DNA of 64,000 nt from Ignavibacteria bacterium (GTDB taxonomy: Bacteria; Bacteroidota; Ignavibacteria; Tepidaquicellales; Tepidaquicellaceae): assembly GCA_036262055.1 (NCBI GenBank), contig DATAJP010000003.1:806001-870000 (forward strand). Reading direction: 5' to 3'. Position 1 is the stretch's first letter. Each line of letters begins with the position of its first letter. Shown here one piece after another: positions 16,901 through 25,993 of the stretch. The position numbers were made by a program, and so were the translations under genes. The notes under the pieces were generated by a model that saw only the letters and a program-made list of their open reading frames with translations, was not told the origin of the DNA and made no database searches.

Positions 16901-19680
16901 GTTCCCAAAGCATTATGAACCAGAGCATTAACACCGCTTGCAGGTCTGAAAGTAATGGTATTTGTCGAGCTCATTCCCGGAATTTCAGTAATTACAATTG
17001 GGAAAGTCTCAGTAGGATATGCTGCATCTAATAAATTAAACGTTACCGGTCCGCTTACAGCTCCCCCTGTAATTGCAGTAACTGCCGCGGTTATAGTTGT
17101 ATAATCCCCCGCAAGACCAATTGAATAAGGTCCTGAAAAAGATGTCAGAACGGTATAAGAATTAGGTGAACCCGGAGGCGTTGTGCCGGGAGGATTAATA
17201 CCTGAACCACCGCCCGGACTTGTTCCTACATTTCCTGCGAGATCCTGTGCTGCTAAATAATATTGAACTATTGTTCCCGGTGCAACTCCACCAATGGAGG
17301 CATTATTAATAGTAAATGTATAGTCATTTCCTGAAACAGAAGGGGTTGCATCAAAAACAAATGAAGGGTCAGTGCTTTTCTTATAATATAATCGTGGTCC
17401 GTTTGCACCTGTCTGAACACCCGACGGGTCTGTTATTGTAGCAGTTAGCTGCCTGTTAGAAAGAGAGCCTGTGTTCGTTAATGCATCATACACTATTGTT
17501 GGTCCGCTGAAATCCGCAGGTTCGCCGCCGAACTCATCAGCACCAACATCAGGTGCAGTTGGAGGAAAACCGGGTTTTTCAGGATAGCCAACATTAGGAT
17601 ATCTTGCATGTCCGTCATAATCTGTTGTAATCGAAAGCGGTGAAGATACTACCGAGCCGCCGCTCTCGCATTGAGTAGGAATGGCGCTATTCAAATGCAA
17701 ATCATAAGGTGCAACAGCAATATTCAAGAATGGAGGAAGCTCTCTGAAGGATTGTGCATCGCTTGGTGATACTCTTGTGCGGTAATCACCCATAGTCTGG
17801 TCTGCGTTTGTGCCGTCATAAAATATCAGATTAGAAGGACCGGGTGTTCCTGCATAAAAATTATTATTGTTTGAAGCAGCTGCATAAGTAGTTAATAAAG
17901 TTGAGCTTCTTCTATGTGCGACTGTAAATCCACCTGTAGGTCCGGGAGTAGAATTATTAACAATATTATTGTTTCTAACTTCCACATTAGGTGTAGTAGA
18001 AATTGATATGCCTGAACTTCCGAAAGTTGTTGCAGAAGAGCTTACTGCATTCAAATAAATTGAATTATAGAATAAGAATGATGCACCTGCAGAGACAAAA
18101 ATACCTCTTACAGCTTCCGAATTAGTTGAGGATGGGGCTCTTAAATCGGAAATATAATTATTATAGATATAAGTAAATGGTGCAGAGCCAATCTGATAAA
18201 TTCCATAAAGCTGACCTCCGGTTGATTCGCTGGATAAATTATAAATTCTATTATTGAAAACAGCATTTCCAATCGTTGTGGATACTGTAATCCCTGATAA
18301 AATGCCTGAAGTTCCCACATGAGAAAGAGTATGAATCGTATTTCCGCTAATTGTGGCATTGGCAGCCGTAGATACGGATGTATTATAAATGCCATAGAAA
18401 GCAGATGTTCCTGAGCCCGCACGATTTATGTTTGAAATTGTATTATTAGTAATATTTACATTTACGGGATTACTTAATTGATAAATCCCATATATTATAC
18501 CTGTTCCCGGGAAGTTATGGTTTGAGATATTATTACCCGATATATTAAGAATGAAAGGGTAGTTTGAAGTTGAATAAATAAAGTATGTTGGACCGGTTGT
18601 GTGAGTAGGTCTTGTAAAATTTGTAATTGTATTATTATTTACATTAATAGTATTCGTAGTTCCTGAGGTTGTACCTGAATTTAAACCTACTGCAGTTAAC
18701 TGTGATGTTGGCGAATTACTTGTTAATTCAAAAGAATTACTATTAATATCAATGTTAGCATTCGTTGCTGTTCCGATAAACACGCCATACATTACCGCAC
18801 CAGTGACGTTTGAATTATTAAAAATATTGTTATTTATTTTCAGATTATTTTGATAGATTGCATATAGACCATAAACAAGAGTTGATGCAGCTCCTCCAAA
18901 ATTTGTAATTGTATTTGCGCCATCCTGACCGATTTCAATTCCCTGGTCATATAAATCAAAAGGTGTTGTTGCAGCAAAACCACGAATTTGTACAGGGTCG
19001 TAAGCACCTGTTATAGTGCTGTTAAAAAATTTTACATTTTCAGTTCTGCCGCCTGTGGTTGTCACAGTTACAGAAGAAGTTCCTGAAATATTGGAAATGT
19101 AAAGACCGTTTCCGATAGTAACAATTGTTCCTGTATTATGATACATTGTTATCACACAGTTTTTAATTGTAACATTTTTACAGGCATCGGTTCCTGAAGC
19201 TTTTTTCAGGTAATAACCATATTCATATTTTTCTACTAACGTTGCGAAAGTTGAATTTGCATCAAGGTCTATTCCGTCAAATGTTATGTAATCACCCCCA
19301 TTGATTATAAAAATACCATCGGCATTATTGCCAAACGTTGTAGTAGTTAATGTTCCTACTGCAGAAGGAATGATTTTAGGATTAGTACCCACGCCTGATT
19401 TTTGAAAAACTATCGGGTCTGCTAATGTTCCGGTAGCATTTAGGACCGGAGGATTTTCGTTAAATGTTTGTCCTGCAAAAACATTGAACGTAACTCCGCC
19501 TGCGCCAACACCTGAACCGTTCAAGGCTGTTATTGCATCAGTAAATGTCTGATAATTATTTCCACCAGTCGGAGTGGTATTATCAATGGTTTTTATTCCT
19601 GTTAATTGTGCAAAAGTCGTTGAAAAAGATAATGTGAAGAATAAGAATAAGGAAAGGAGAAAAAGGTAGAGCCTGTTCAT
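13966..19680 (-). CDS. Giant T9SS-exported double beta-helix protein
   Basis: At 1904 aa this is the longest gene in the window. The signal peptide is MNRLYLFLLSLFLFFTLSFS. Beta-helix 1 (about 60-700) ends in PDVGADEFGG. An Ig-like domain (about 715-830) carries LTATITDPSG and NPPGTTPPGSPN. Beta-helix 2 (about 840-1540) ends in TDIGSDEFTPN. A beta domain, the fibronectin-like module (about 1711) and the sorting tail (LSQNYPNPFNPVTKINYDIP, about 1815) follow. The first 110 residues and the last 200 are nearly the same as in the gene at 20783-25882, at DNA level too, so the two are recent paralogues or have exchanged sequence. The start codon has AAAAGGGG 8-9 nt upstream. No repeat-box promoter is found in the 122-bp spacer, so it differs from its neighbours in control. 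Confidence 0.85.
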   Translation of the reverse strand: MNRLYLFLLSLFLFFTLSFSTTFAQLTGIKTIDNTTPTGGNNYQTFTDAITALNGSGVGAGGVTFNVFAGQTFNENPPVLNATGTLADPIVFQKSGVGTNPKIIPSAVGTLTTTTFGNNADGIFIINGGDYITFDGIDLDANSTFATLVEKYEYGYYLKKASGTDACKNVTIKNCVITMYHNTGTIVTIGNGLYISNISGTSSVTVTTTGGRTENVKFFNSTITGAYDPVQIRGFAATTPFDLYDQGIEIGQDGANTITNFGGAASTLVYGLYAIYQNNLKINNNIFNNSNVTGAVMYGVFIGTATNANIDINSNSFELTSNSPTSQLTAVGLNSGTTSGTTNTINVNNNTITNFTRPTHTTGPTYFIYSTSNYPFILNISGNNISNHNFPGTGIIYGIYQLSNPVNVNITNNTISNINRAGSGTSAFYGIYNTSVSTAANATISGNTIHTLSHVGTSGILSGITVSTTIGNAVFNNRIYNLSSESTGGQLYGIYQIGSAPFTYIYNNYISDLRAPSSTNSEAVRGIFVSAGASFLFYNSIYLNAVSSSATTFGSSGISISTTPNVEVRNNNIVNNSTPGPTGGFTVAHRRSSTLLTTYAAASNNNNFYAGTPGPSNLIFYDGTNADQTMGDYRTRVSPSDAQSFRELPPFLNIAVAPYDLHLNSAIPTQCESGGSVVSSPLSITTDYDGHARYPNVGYPEKPGFPPTAPDVGADEFGGEPADFSGPTIVYDALTNTGSLSNRQLTATITDPSGVQTGANGPRLYYKKSTDPSFVFDATPSVSGNDYTFTINNASIGGVAPGTIVQYYLAAQDLAGNVGTSPGGGSGINPPGTTPPGSPNSYTVLTSFSGPYSIGLAGDYTTITAAVTAITGGAVSGPVTFNLLDAAYPTETFPIVITEIPGMSSTNTITFRPASGVNALVHNALGTGLFTLNGADYIRINGSNPTSDGVESLTLRNGGATATEPGIIFINDATNNIIDGCIIESDNITTTEGAIQFSTSVSGTTGNDNNTIQNCEIRHIAASPNAYAVAIYSSGTAANSNSGNVISNNNIYNFTTSGVSVTATGNGDGWTISGNNFYNNYTTPPSTAITVINFIPGVNSNSNFILSNKIGGSAINCGGTPFVTTGAATYTAISTNVGTTGATKINNNTIKNIDMQATGTAAFNGISCVTNGLVEVGVDASNNIGGPTAGEQIKNAGNSTTIGISSTVGAAGGITISNNIIQNLYSSGTGTGIGNRGISHTGAGNLLVSNNTIFNNKSDASTSADATSSVLGIYTSSANTSQLIEGNTIYGLEATHTTAAVTAQGIITTLATSSGTVSRNRIYGLKNATSSTAGDIFGIHFFLGQWTATNNQVTIDQNTIGCRNVGIFDSSSTTARNATYIYNSVFISGSNDVSATTNSYGFLRSNSASTIYFRNNLLYNQRTGGSGFNYAIGNNVAAPATGWGVQASEFNMFINTDPSTMGEWGTGVNQTFAAWKASATCDLISMSFASLFIPANSFFVNTATGNLNIVNTNEPCWYINGSASQLTTPSVNNDFDGNSRSTTIAGGATDIGSDEFTPNSVTPPIINFPVVPGPNNLSIGGKPLGILNVVSAGTLTSIDILYYSGANPPTPPPSTLYGNGYIIINPNVGAAGYTYDITFYYINEVLGTIQFESNIRLAKSNDLGVTWTPYLIPGTGAGQYQLDSNNNFITLYGLNSFSVFALTDATAPLPVELASFTASSERNNVKLNWTTLTEINNSGFDIERKLIDEQGINTFVKIGNVQGHGNSSEPKNYSFNDNGLQTGKYAYRLKQTDYNGHFQYFNLSSEIEVGVPKEFALSQNYPNPFNPVTKINYDIPFDSKVNLKVYDMLGREVASLVNNDLQKAGYYTVQLNGINMASGTYFFRIIAQGSGKDFVMTKKMVLIK

Positions 19681-19741
19681 TCTATAACCCCTTTTAATTT
19701 TAGAAAAGTCTTCAAAGTTATATATAATTAATTGAAAATAA

Positions 19742-19767
19742 AATGCCCTGTTTTTAAACAGGGCATT
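19742..19767 (-). terminator. Rho-independent terminator after the 316-aa T9SS gene
   Basis: AATGCCCTGTTT at 19742-19753 pairs perfectly with AAACAGGGCATT at 19756-19767. On the minus strand it is followed by TTATTTTC. It ends the unit of the genes at 20783-25882 and 19803-20753. Confidence 0.75.
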
Positions 19768-19802
19768 CTATTTACTTCTTAAAATGTTAGGATTTCAAAA
19801 AA

Positions 19803-20753
19803 TTATTTGATAAGCATCATTTTTTTAGTTTCCGTGAAATCACCCGCTTGAATTTTATAGAAATAAATTCCGCTTGCCAAATCGTCAGCAAAGAAGTTGA
19901 CATAGTGATTGCCTGCAGTTTTCATTTCATTAACCAATGTTGCAATTTCCCTTCCGAGTTTATCAAAGACTTTTAATGTTACAAACTGATTAGTAGGGAC
20001 TGCAAAGTTGATAGTTGTGGCAGGATTAAAAGGATTGGGGTAATTTTGTTTTAAGCTGTATTCTGCCGGTATTCCCGGTTCTGTATGAATGCCGGTAACT
20101 AATGAAGTAAGCTGGACAACTGAAAAGTTTCCCTGCGAACCTGCGGTACCTGTATAGTTTCCCGTCCAACAAGCACTGAAATCTGTTCCATAACCGGGGA
20201 TTGCAGTTCCGATTGCATCGGTACTTCTTGATGTGCCTGTAAAACCCGTATGTCTTATTTCAACAAGCAAATGTCCGCCTGTATAATGATATGGTGTATT
20301 AAACATTATTTCAGGACCGAAACGATTTGGTATTTCATTGAAAGGGTAAGCATCCGGAGCAACGGTTAAGCCGCCTGAACGAACCTGAGTTTGTGTGCCG
20401 ACAATGTTTAGAGCAAAAGTCAAGCTTCTGTCTGAAGGAGGCACACTTCCGCTTAGATATATGTCATAACTTGAAAATATGGTTTCTGAAGCAGGCCACG
20501 CAGATGTTGAAGAAACCGGAATTCTCCAGGCGATTGCAGTTATATATTGACCAACTATTCCGGTTAACTGATTTGAATTAATTAATAATTGATAAGTTCT
20601 CGGAGCATTTGCAAGAGGTCCGAGGAAAGTAGCTGTTCCGGGCAGATTTCCATAAGTGTTGGGAACCACAGTTCCTACTTGATTTGCCTTAATTGATGAA
20701 GTTATAACCGCAAAACAAAAAATGAGAGAAAGTATTTTAAAAAGATTTTTCAT
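19803..20753 (-). CDS. Small T9SS-exported beta-sandwich protein
   Basis: This 316-aa protein has a signal peptide (MKNLFKILSLIFCFAVITSS). A single beta-rich domain (about 30-215) carries ITAIAWRIP, YDIYLSGS and TPYHYTGGHLLVEIRHTG. This pattern occurs in T9SS cargo of unknown function and resembles the N-terminal part of the 773-aa protein. The sorting tail starts at LKQNYPNPFNPATTINFAVP (about 234). It lacks the fibronectin-like module of the larger proteins. Only 29 bp separate it from the stop of the giant gene 20783-25882, so the two are probably co-transcribed. That would make this the minor partner in a two-gene secreted unit. Confidence 0.8.
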   Translation of the reverse strand: MKNLFKILSLIFCFAVITSSIKANQVGTVVPNTYGNLPGTATFLGPLANAPRTYQLLINSNQLTGIVGQYITAIAWRIPVSSTSAWPASETIFSSYDIYLSGSVPPSDRSLTFALNIVGTQTQVRSGGLTVAPDAYPFNEIPNRFGPEIMFNTPYHYTGGHLLVEIRHTGFTGTSRSTDAIGTAIPGYGTDFSACWTGNYTGTAGSQGNFSVVQLTSLVTGIHTEPGIPAEYSLKQNYPNPFNPATTINFAVPTNQFVTLKVFDKLGREIATLVNEMKTAGNHYVNFFADDLASGIYFYKIQAGDFTETKKMMLIK

Positions 20754-20782
20754 TTTTATTTTTTATTTATGTTGATATAAAA

Positions 20783-23700
20783 TTATTTTATTAAAACCAT
20801 TTTCTTGGTCATCACAAAATCCTTACCGCCGCCTTGGGCAATGATTCTGAAGAAGTATGTTCCGCTTGCCATATTAATTCCATTAAGCTGAACAGTATAA
20901 TAACCTGCCTTCTGCAAGTCATTATGGACAAGGCTTGCAACTTCTCTTCCGAGCATGTCATATACTTTCAGATTTACTTTGCTGTCAAACGGAATGTCGT
21001 AATTAATTTTAGTTACAGGATTAAACGGATTCGGGTAATTTTGTGACAAAGAGAATTCCTTCGGAACACCTACTTCAATATCCGAACTAAGTGTGAAGTA
21101 TTCAAAGTTTCCATTATAATCAGTCTGTTTTAATCTGTATGCATATTTTCCTGTCTGCAGACCGTTATCATTAAAAGAATAATTCTGGGGTTCGTTTGAA
21201 TTTCCGTGTCCCTGAACATTTCCAATTTTTGTAAATGTATTTAATCCCTGTTCATCAATTAATTTTCTTTCGATGTCGAAACCGGAATTATTCATTTCAG
21301 TTAAAGTCGTCCAATTAAGCATTACATTGTTTCTGTTTACCGAAGCAGTGAAAGATGCAAGCTCAACAGGCAGCGGGATTGAACCCTCATCAGCTCCCAT
21401 ATAAGGCTGGTCGGGATTTCTTGTGTCACCATCAATATCAGTAGTAATACCTGATATCGGCGAACCTGTAAGCAATAAATCTCCGTTAGACGAACCCGTC
21501 ACATGGAGGTTGCCGGATGTTGTATCTGCAAAAAATACCGGCGTTGATACCGAATTTGCATCTCCTGAGGTAACTAATTGCCATGATGCAAATGTTTGCG
21601 GAAGCACTCCCCATAATCCGATAGTTGCGGCAATTGGGTTATAAAGGTCATTGTAATTTGAATTCCAGCCCGGACCCGGAGTTGTTGCTTTATTTCCAAT
21701 CGCATAATTAACGGAAGCTCCACCGATTCTTGTGTTAATAATTATGTTATCTATTAAAGTTGATACTTGATTTTGGGTATTAGTGGTATCAGTTCCTCTT
21801 AGGAATCCGAAAGAACCAATATCACCTCCCGCTGTTCCGCCTACATAAATAGTATTATAATAATAGAGGTGAACATTACTTGTTCCTGGACCTAATTGCC
21901 ATATACCATTGAATTGAGTATTAGTATTTTCGCCAACTCCGATTGTAACAAAATTATTTACGACAACACCATTGCTGAAGTATGAAGTGAAAATTCCGCA
22001 AGCCATAGGAAGCTGACCGGCTGTCGTTCCCGTACTTTTATTTTTTATATTAGATACTTTATTATTTGCAACTACAGTGTTCTGTAAATTATACAAAGAC
22101 ATTCCTGCTGCAACGTTTGTGGTTGTCAAAGCTGAAACATTTTCAATAGATATATTATCAATGGTATTTCCTATAACACTCGAACCTACAAACTGACCGC
22201 TCGGACCGATGTAAATTCCCCTTGCAGTATGATTTCCAAAAGCTGTTCCTACTGCTGCGCCTGTTGTTGAAAGATTTGTTATAGTATTATTAGAGATAAC
22301 ATATGCGCCGAAAGTGCTTGTTTGAGATATTCCCTGGATTCTTGTTGAAGTTCCGGTTCCTGTTCCTGACATATTGGAAACGACATTATTAGTTATCGTT
22401 CCGGTTCCGCCTGCGCATGATATTCCCGAGAAAAGAACATTCCCAGTATTAACCCAAGGTGCACCTCCGGCAAGTGAATCACTGCCTCCCACATAGTTAC
22501 CTGTAATTATTGTATTAGTGTTAAATTCAGAAGCAACAGAAATTCCTGACACTGTTGCAGTAGAAGGAACGCCCAAAGGATTGTAAATATTATTATCAGT
22601 AATAGTCCAGTTTGGTCCGTTGCCGTCATTGGTTGCAACCAAGCTGATTCCCGAACCGGTGAAATTATAAATATGGTTGCTTGTAATGGTGTTGTTGCTG
22701 TTTGGCGCTGCTAAACTTCCGTTTGATAAGATACCGTTAGAAATTGTCATACCTGCCGAGTCTGTTCTTCCGCGTAAATTATTTTGACGAACGATATTAA
22801 ATGAATTTCCATCCGATGCTGTTGATGTGTGGAAAAATATTGCACCGGTTGTGGTTAAAGATGCCTTACTTTCGATATTAAGGAATTGGAAAATATTGTT
22901 GGTAGCCCCATTGACGCATCTTAATACAGGACCTATTGTTCCCGAACCTCTTGAGTTTCTTATTGTCCATTCATTAACAGTACCAAGACCGCCCGGTCTT
23001 CCATCTAATATATAATAATCACCTCCTTCAAAATTAATAACTGCAAAAGCAAAGTTAGCGCCGGGGTCACCCGAAGTAACTTTTCCTGTTACACCCGAAG
23101 CAGGTCTTATGGTAACAGTGAAAGCTCCCCCTCTGAACAAACCTCCGTTATTAAACTCAGGCATGTTTATCGGGACAGTTTCAGTTGTTCCGTCGTAGTC
23201 AGCCTGCAATTCAAAAATTACATTACCTGTAACTTCACTATTTGCACTGTTTAAAAGCGTTGCAACAGAAGTTAAATTCGGATAGGTACCGGTTGCTCCT
23301 ACGGTATAAGTTCCGCTAATCTGTGGAACAACAGTATAAGAATTTGGAGAACCCGGAGGTGTTGTTCCCGGAGGGTTTATTCCCGAACCACCAGCGGGAT
23401 TTGTTCCGCCATTTCCTGCTGAGTCCTGAGCAGCAACATAATATTGGATTATTGTACCTGTTACTACTCCTCCTAAAGCTGCAGTATTTAAAGTGAAAGT
23501 ATAATCATCCCCTGCAATTAACGGATTGTTATCGAATATATATGAAGGGTCTGTGCTTTTCTTATAATATAATCTTGGTCCGTTGGCGCCAACCTGAACT
23601 CCGGCAGGATCGGTAATTTCTGCCGTTAAAGTTCTATTGCCGGTTGAAGCTGTGTTAGTAAGTTGTGTGTAAAATATCGTAGGCGGAGTTAAATCTGCCG

Positions 23701-25882
23701 GGATTCCTCCAAACTCATCGGCACCAATGTCAGGCTGAGTAGGCGGATAGCTCGGGTTAAAAGGATAACCAGGGTTTGGATATCTTGGCGTATTATCATA
23801 GTCTGCCGTAATTGCTAATGGAGCATCGACAGGTGTCCCAGCACTCTCAAGCTGAGTTGGGGATGCTACATTAATATGCAAATCATAAGGAGCAACCGTA
23901 GAGTTTACAAAAGGAGGATTTCCAGTTAGCGAAGCCGATTCTCTAGGGTCGAGGTGTAATTTCAAATCTCCTATTGTTTGAATTGCATTTGTTCCGTCAG
24001 AGAAGAGAAGATTACTTGGACCGGGTGTTCCTGCATAAAAGTTATTATTATTCGAGGTTGTGGAATAATTATTGAGATTCGTTGCCGCACTTCTTCTGAA
24101 TGCAACCGTAAGACCCGTTCCGTTATTAATGGAACTGTTAACAACATTATTATTTCTCATATCAAGCGTACTTGATGTAGCTGTCGCGCTGTAAATATGG
24201 AAAATACCGGAAGAACCAAAATTAGCTCCTCCAGCCGAAGCATTAAGAAAAATTGTATTATAATAGACGCCTCTTGTTGCGTTTGTGGTTGCAGTTGTAA
24301 GACTAATACCCCGCACGGCATCGGTTGCTGCAGAGTTTGGTGCTTTCAAATCGGAAATATAGTTGTTATAAACATAAACGTTTGTTCCCGAACCGACTGT
24401 GATTCCCGAACTATATGGTGATGTAGTAAGAGTTGTTGTTGAAGTTATATCATAAATATTATTTCTATATATATGAGCCAAAAGACCTAACGTAGAATTT
24501 ATACCATGAATGTCATCATTTCCCGAATTATTATACACAGAATTATTATAAATCATTTTAGTAGCTGTAGCAACTTCGTTACTGTATATACAGAACACAT
24601 CACCCGTTGCTGCTGTATTTGAGTTTCCATATACTGAGTTATTATAAATATTGGAGAATCCATCTACTCCGGTACTTGAATTATAAAGTAAATAGAGAAC
24701 CCCCGAAGTTCCGGCTCTGTTATTATTCCTTACAGTATTTCCATACATATTTACATTGAGAGCAGAAGCTGAATTATAAATACCGTACATTGAGCCACTG
24801 GTTGCAGTTGCATAAGTAGAATTCTCTACAATGTTGTTATAAATGTTTACCGTATTACTTGTGCCGGTGCTTCCCATGCCATTGTTTATTGCATATATTG
24901 TGCTTGTCGTTCCGCCGCCGTGAATTGTTACAGTGTTATTGTAAATATCAACATTAGAGTTTGTACCGGTTGACATAAACATTCCGTATAATGTGGTTGT
25001 AGTAACACTTGAACCTGTATTAATAATATTATTGGCTATCTCAGCATTGTTCTGGTAAATGCCATAAATACCATATGCAGTGCTTGAGCTGCCTCCATAA
25101 TTATTTATATTGTTTGCGCCGTCTACACCGATATCAATATTCTGGTCATAAAAATCGAATGGTGTTAATGCGGCGTATCCTCTCAACTGAACGCCGATAT
25201 AACATCCTGTAAGAGTATTATTATGGATTTTTATGTTTTCCGAACGACCTCCGACATCGGTTACTACCACTGTTGCGGTTCCCGAAATGTTTGAAATAAA
25301 AACTCCCGAACCAATTGTAACAAAAGGTGTAACACCATGATACATTGTTACGGTGCTGTTTCTTATTATTACATTTTTGCAGGCATCTGTTGCTGATGCT
25401 TTTTTAGTATAATAACCGTATTCAAATTTTTCGGTAGCATTTGCGACAAATGCAGCATTTCCGTCGAGGTCAATGCCGTCAAACGTTATGTAATCACCTC
25501 CGTTAATAATAATAATTCCATCTGCATTAGCTCCTAATGATGTAGTTGTTAAGGTTCCTGCAACACTTGGAACAATTTTTGGATTTGTTCCTACACCTGA
25601 TTTTTGAAAAACTATCGGGTCTGCTAACGTTCCGGTTGCATTAAGAACTGGAGGATTTTCGTTAAATGTTTGTCCTGCAAAAACATTGAACGTAACTCCG
25701 CCTGCACCAACACCTGAACCGTTCAAGGCAGTTATTGCATCGGTAAATGTCTGATAATTATTTCCACCTGTCGGAGTGGTATTATCAATCGTTTTTATTC
25801 CCGATAATTGTGCAAATGATGTTGAGAAGGTAAAGACAAAAAAAAGAACCGAGGAAAGGAAGTAAGTGTAAAGCTTAAGCAT
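20783..25882 (-). CDS. Giant T9SS-exported double beta-helix protein
   Basis: This 1699-aa protein starts at ATG 25882 behind AAAAAAGGAG. The signal peptide is MLKLYTYFLSSVLFFVFTFS. Beta-helix 1 (about 60-705) is capped by PDIGADEFGG (about 716). An Ig-like domain follows (about 725-840; GPRLYYKKST, NPPGTTPPGSPN). Beta-helix 2 (about 850-1490) is capped by PYMGADEGS. The fibronectin-like module (about 1504) and sorting tail (LSQNYPNPFNPVTKINYDIP, about 1606) follow directly, without the extra beta domain present in its paralogue at 13966-19680. The N-terminus (GIKTIDNTTPTGGNNYQTFT) is shared almost exactly with that gene. The function is probably extracellular or surface, likely carbohydrate-directed; that is inference from the fold only. 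Confidence 0.85.
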   Translation of the reverse strand: MLKLYTYFLSSVLFFVFTFSTSFAQLSGIKTIDNTTPTGGNNYQTFTDAITALNGSGVGAGGVTFNVFAGQTFNENPPVLNATGTLADPIVFQKSGVGTNPKIVPSVAGTLTTTSLGANADGIIIINGGDYITFDGIDLDGNAAFVANATEKFEYGYYTKKASATDACKNVIIRNSTVTMYHGVTPFVTIGSGVFISNISGTATVVVTDVGGRSENIKIHNNTLTGCYIGVQLRGYAALTPFDFYDQNIDIGVDGANNINNYGGSSSTAYGIYGIYQNNAEIANNIINTGSSVTTTTLYGMFMSTGTNSNVDIYNNTVTIHGGGTTSTIYAINNGMGSTGTSNTVNIYNNIVENSTYATATSGSMYGIYNSASALNVNMYGNTVRNNNRAGTSGVLYLLYNSSTGVDGFSNIYNNSVYGNSNTAATGDVFCIYSNEVATATKMIYNNSVYNNSGNDDIHGINSTLGLLAHIYRNNIYDITSTTTLTTSPYSSGITVGSGTNVYVYNNYISDLKAPNSAATDAVRGISLTTATTNATRGVYYNTIFLNASAGGANFGSSGIFHIYSATATSSTLDMRNNNVVNSSINNGTGLTVAFRRSAATNLNNYSTTSNNNNFYAGTPGPSNLLFSDGTNAIQTIGDLKLHLDPRESASLTGNPPFVNSTVAPYDLHINVASPTQLESAGTPVDAPLAITADYDNTPRYPNPGYPFNPSYPPTQPDIGADEFGGIPADLTPPTIFYTQLTNTASTGNRTLTAEITDPAGVQVGANGPRLYYKKSTDPSYIFDNNPLIAGDDYTFTLNTAALGGVVTGTIIQYYVAAQDSAGNGGTNPAGGSGINPPGTTPPGSPNSYTVVPQISGTYTVGATGTYPNLTSVATLLNSANSEVTGNVIFELQADYDGTTETVPINMPEFNNGGLFRGGAFTVTIRPASGVTGKVTSGDPGANFAFAVINFEGGDYYILDGRPGGLGTVNEWTIRNSRGSGTIGPVLRCVNGATNNIFQFLNIESKASLTTTGAIFFHTSTASDGNSFNIVRQNNLRGRTDSAGMTISNGILSNGSLAAPNSNNTITSNHIYNFTGSGISLVATNDGNGPNWTITDNNIYNPLGVPSTATVSGISVASEFNTNTIITGNYVGGSDSLAGGAPWVNTGNVLFSGISCAGGTGTITNNVVSNMSGTGTGTSTRIQGISQTSTFGAYVISNNTITNLSTTGAAVGTAFGNHTARGIYIGPSGQFVGSSVIGNTIDNISIENVSALTTTNVAAGMSLYNLQNTVVANNKVSNIKNKSTGTTAGQLPMACGIFTSYFSNGVVVNNFVTIGVGENTNTQFNGIWQLGPGTSNVHLYYYNTIYVGGTAGGDIGSFGFLRGTDTTNTQNQVSTLIDNIIINTRIGGASVNYAIGNKATTPGPGWNSNYNDLYNPIAATIGLWGVLPQTFASWQLVTSGDANSVSTPVFFADTTSGNLHVTGSSNGDLLLTGSPISGITTDIDGDTRNPDQPYMGADEGSIPLPVELASFTASVNRNNVMLNWTTLTEMNNSGFDIERKLIDEQGLNTFTKIGNVQGHGNSNEPQNYSFNDNGLQTGKYAYRLKQTDYNGNFEYFTLSSDIEVGVPKEFSLSQNYPNPFNPVTKINYDIPFDSKVNLKVYDMLGREVASLVHNDLQKAGYYTVQLNGINMASGTYFFRIIAQGGGKDFVMTKKMVLIK

Positions 25883-25932
25883 TGCTAACTCCTTTTTTAT
25901 TTGGTTAATAAAAAATTATATGCTTCAGGGTA

Positions 25933-25969
25933 TTATTAATTTAAAACTTATCCTAACAAAAACCTAACA
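25933..25969 (-). promoter_or_regulatory. Direct-repeat promoter box, copy E
   Basis: TGTTAGGTTTTTGTTAGGAT reads on the minus strand with heptamers at 25963-25969 and 25952-25958, then TAATAA (25933-25938) after 13 nt. It drives the gene starting at 25882. The first heptamer overlaps the hairpin at 25966-25983. Confidence 0.6.
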
Positions 25970-25983
25970 GCTTTTTAGCTGTT
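25966..25983 (-). terminator. Hairpin after the 492-aa T9SS gene
   Basis: AACAGCT-TTTT-AGCTGTT is a perfect 7-bp stem. It starts 10 bp past the stop at 25994 and on the minus strand is followed by AGGTTTTTG, a weak T-run. It shares bases with promoter box E, so termination and activator binding may interact. Confidence 0.5.
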
Positions 25984-25993
25984 TTGTAAACTA

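Noticed and set aside
19785-19791. Single TGTTAGG on the plus strand as another promoter box
   Set aside because: There is only one heptamer, in the opposite orientation, without the 11-bp partner or a -10 at the right distance.
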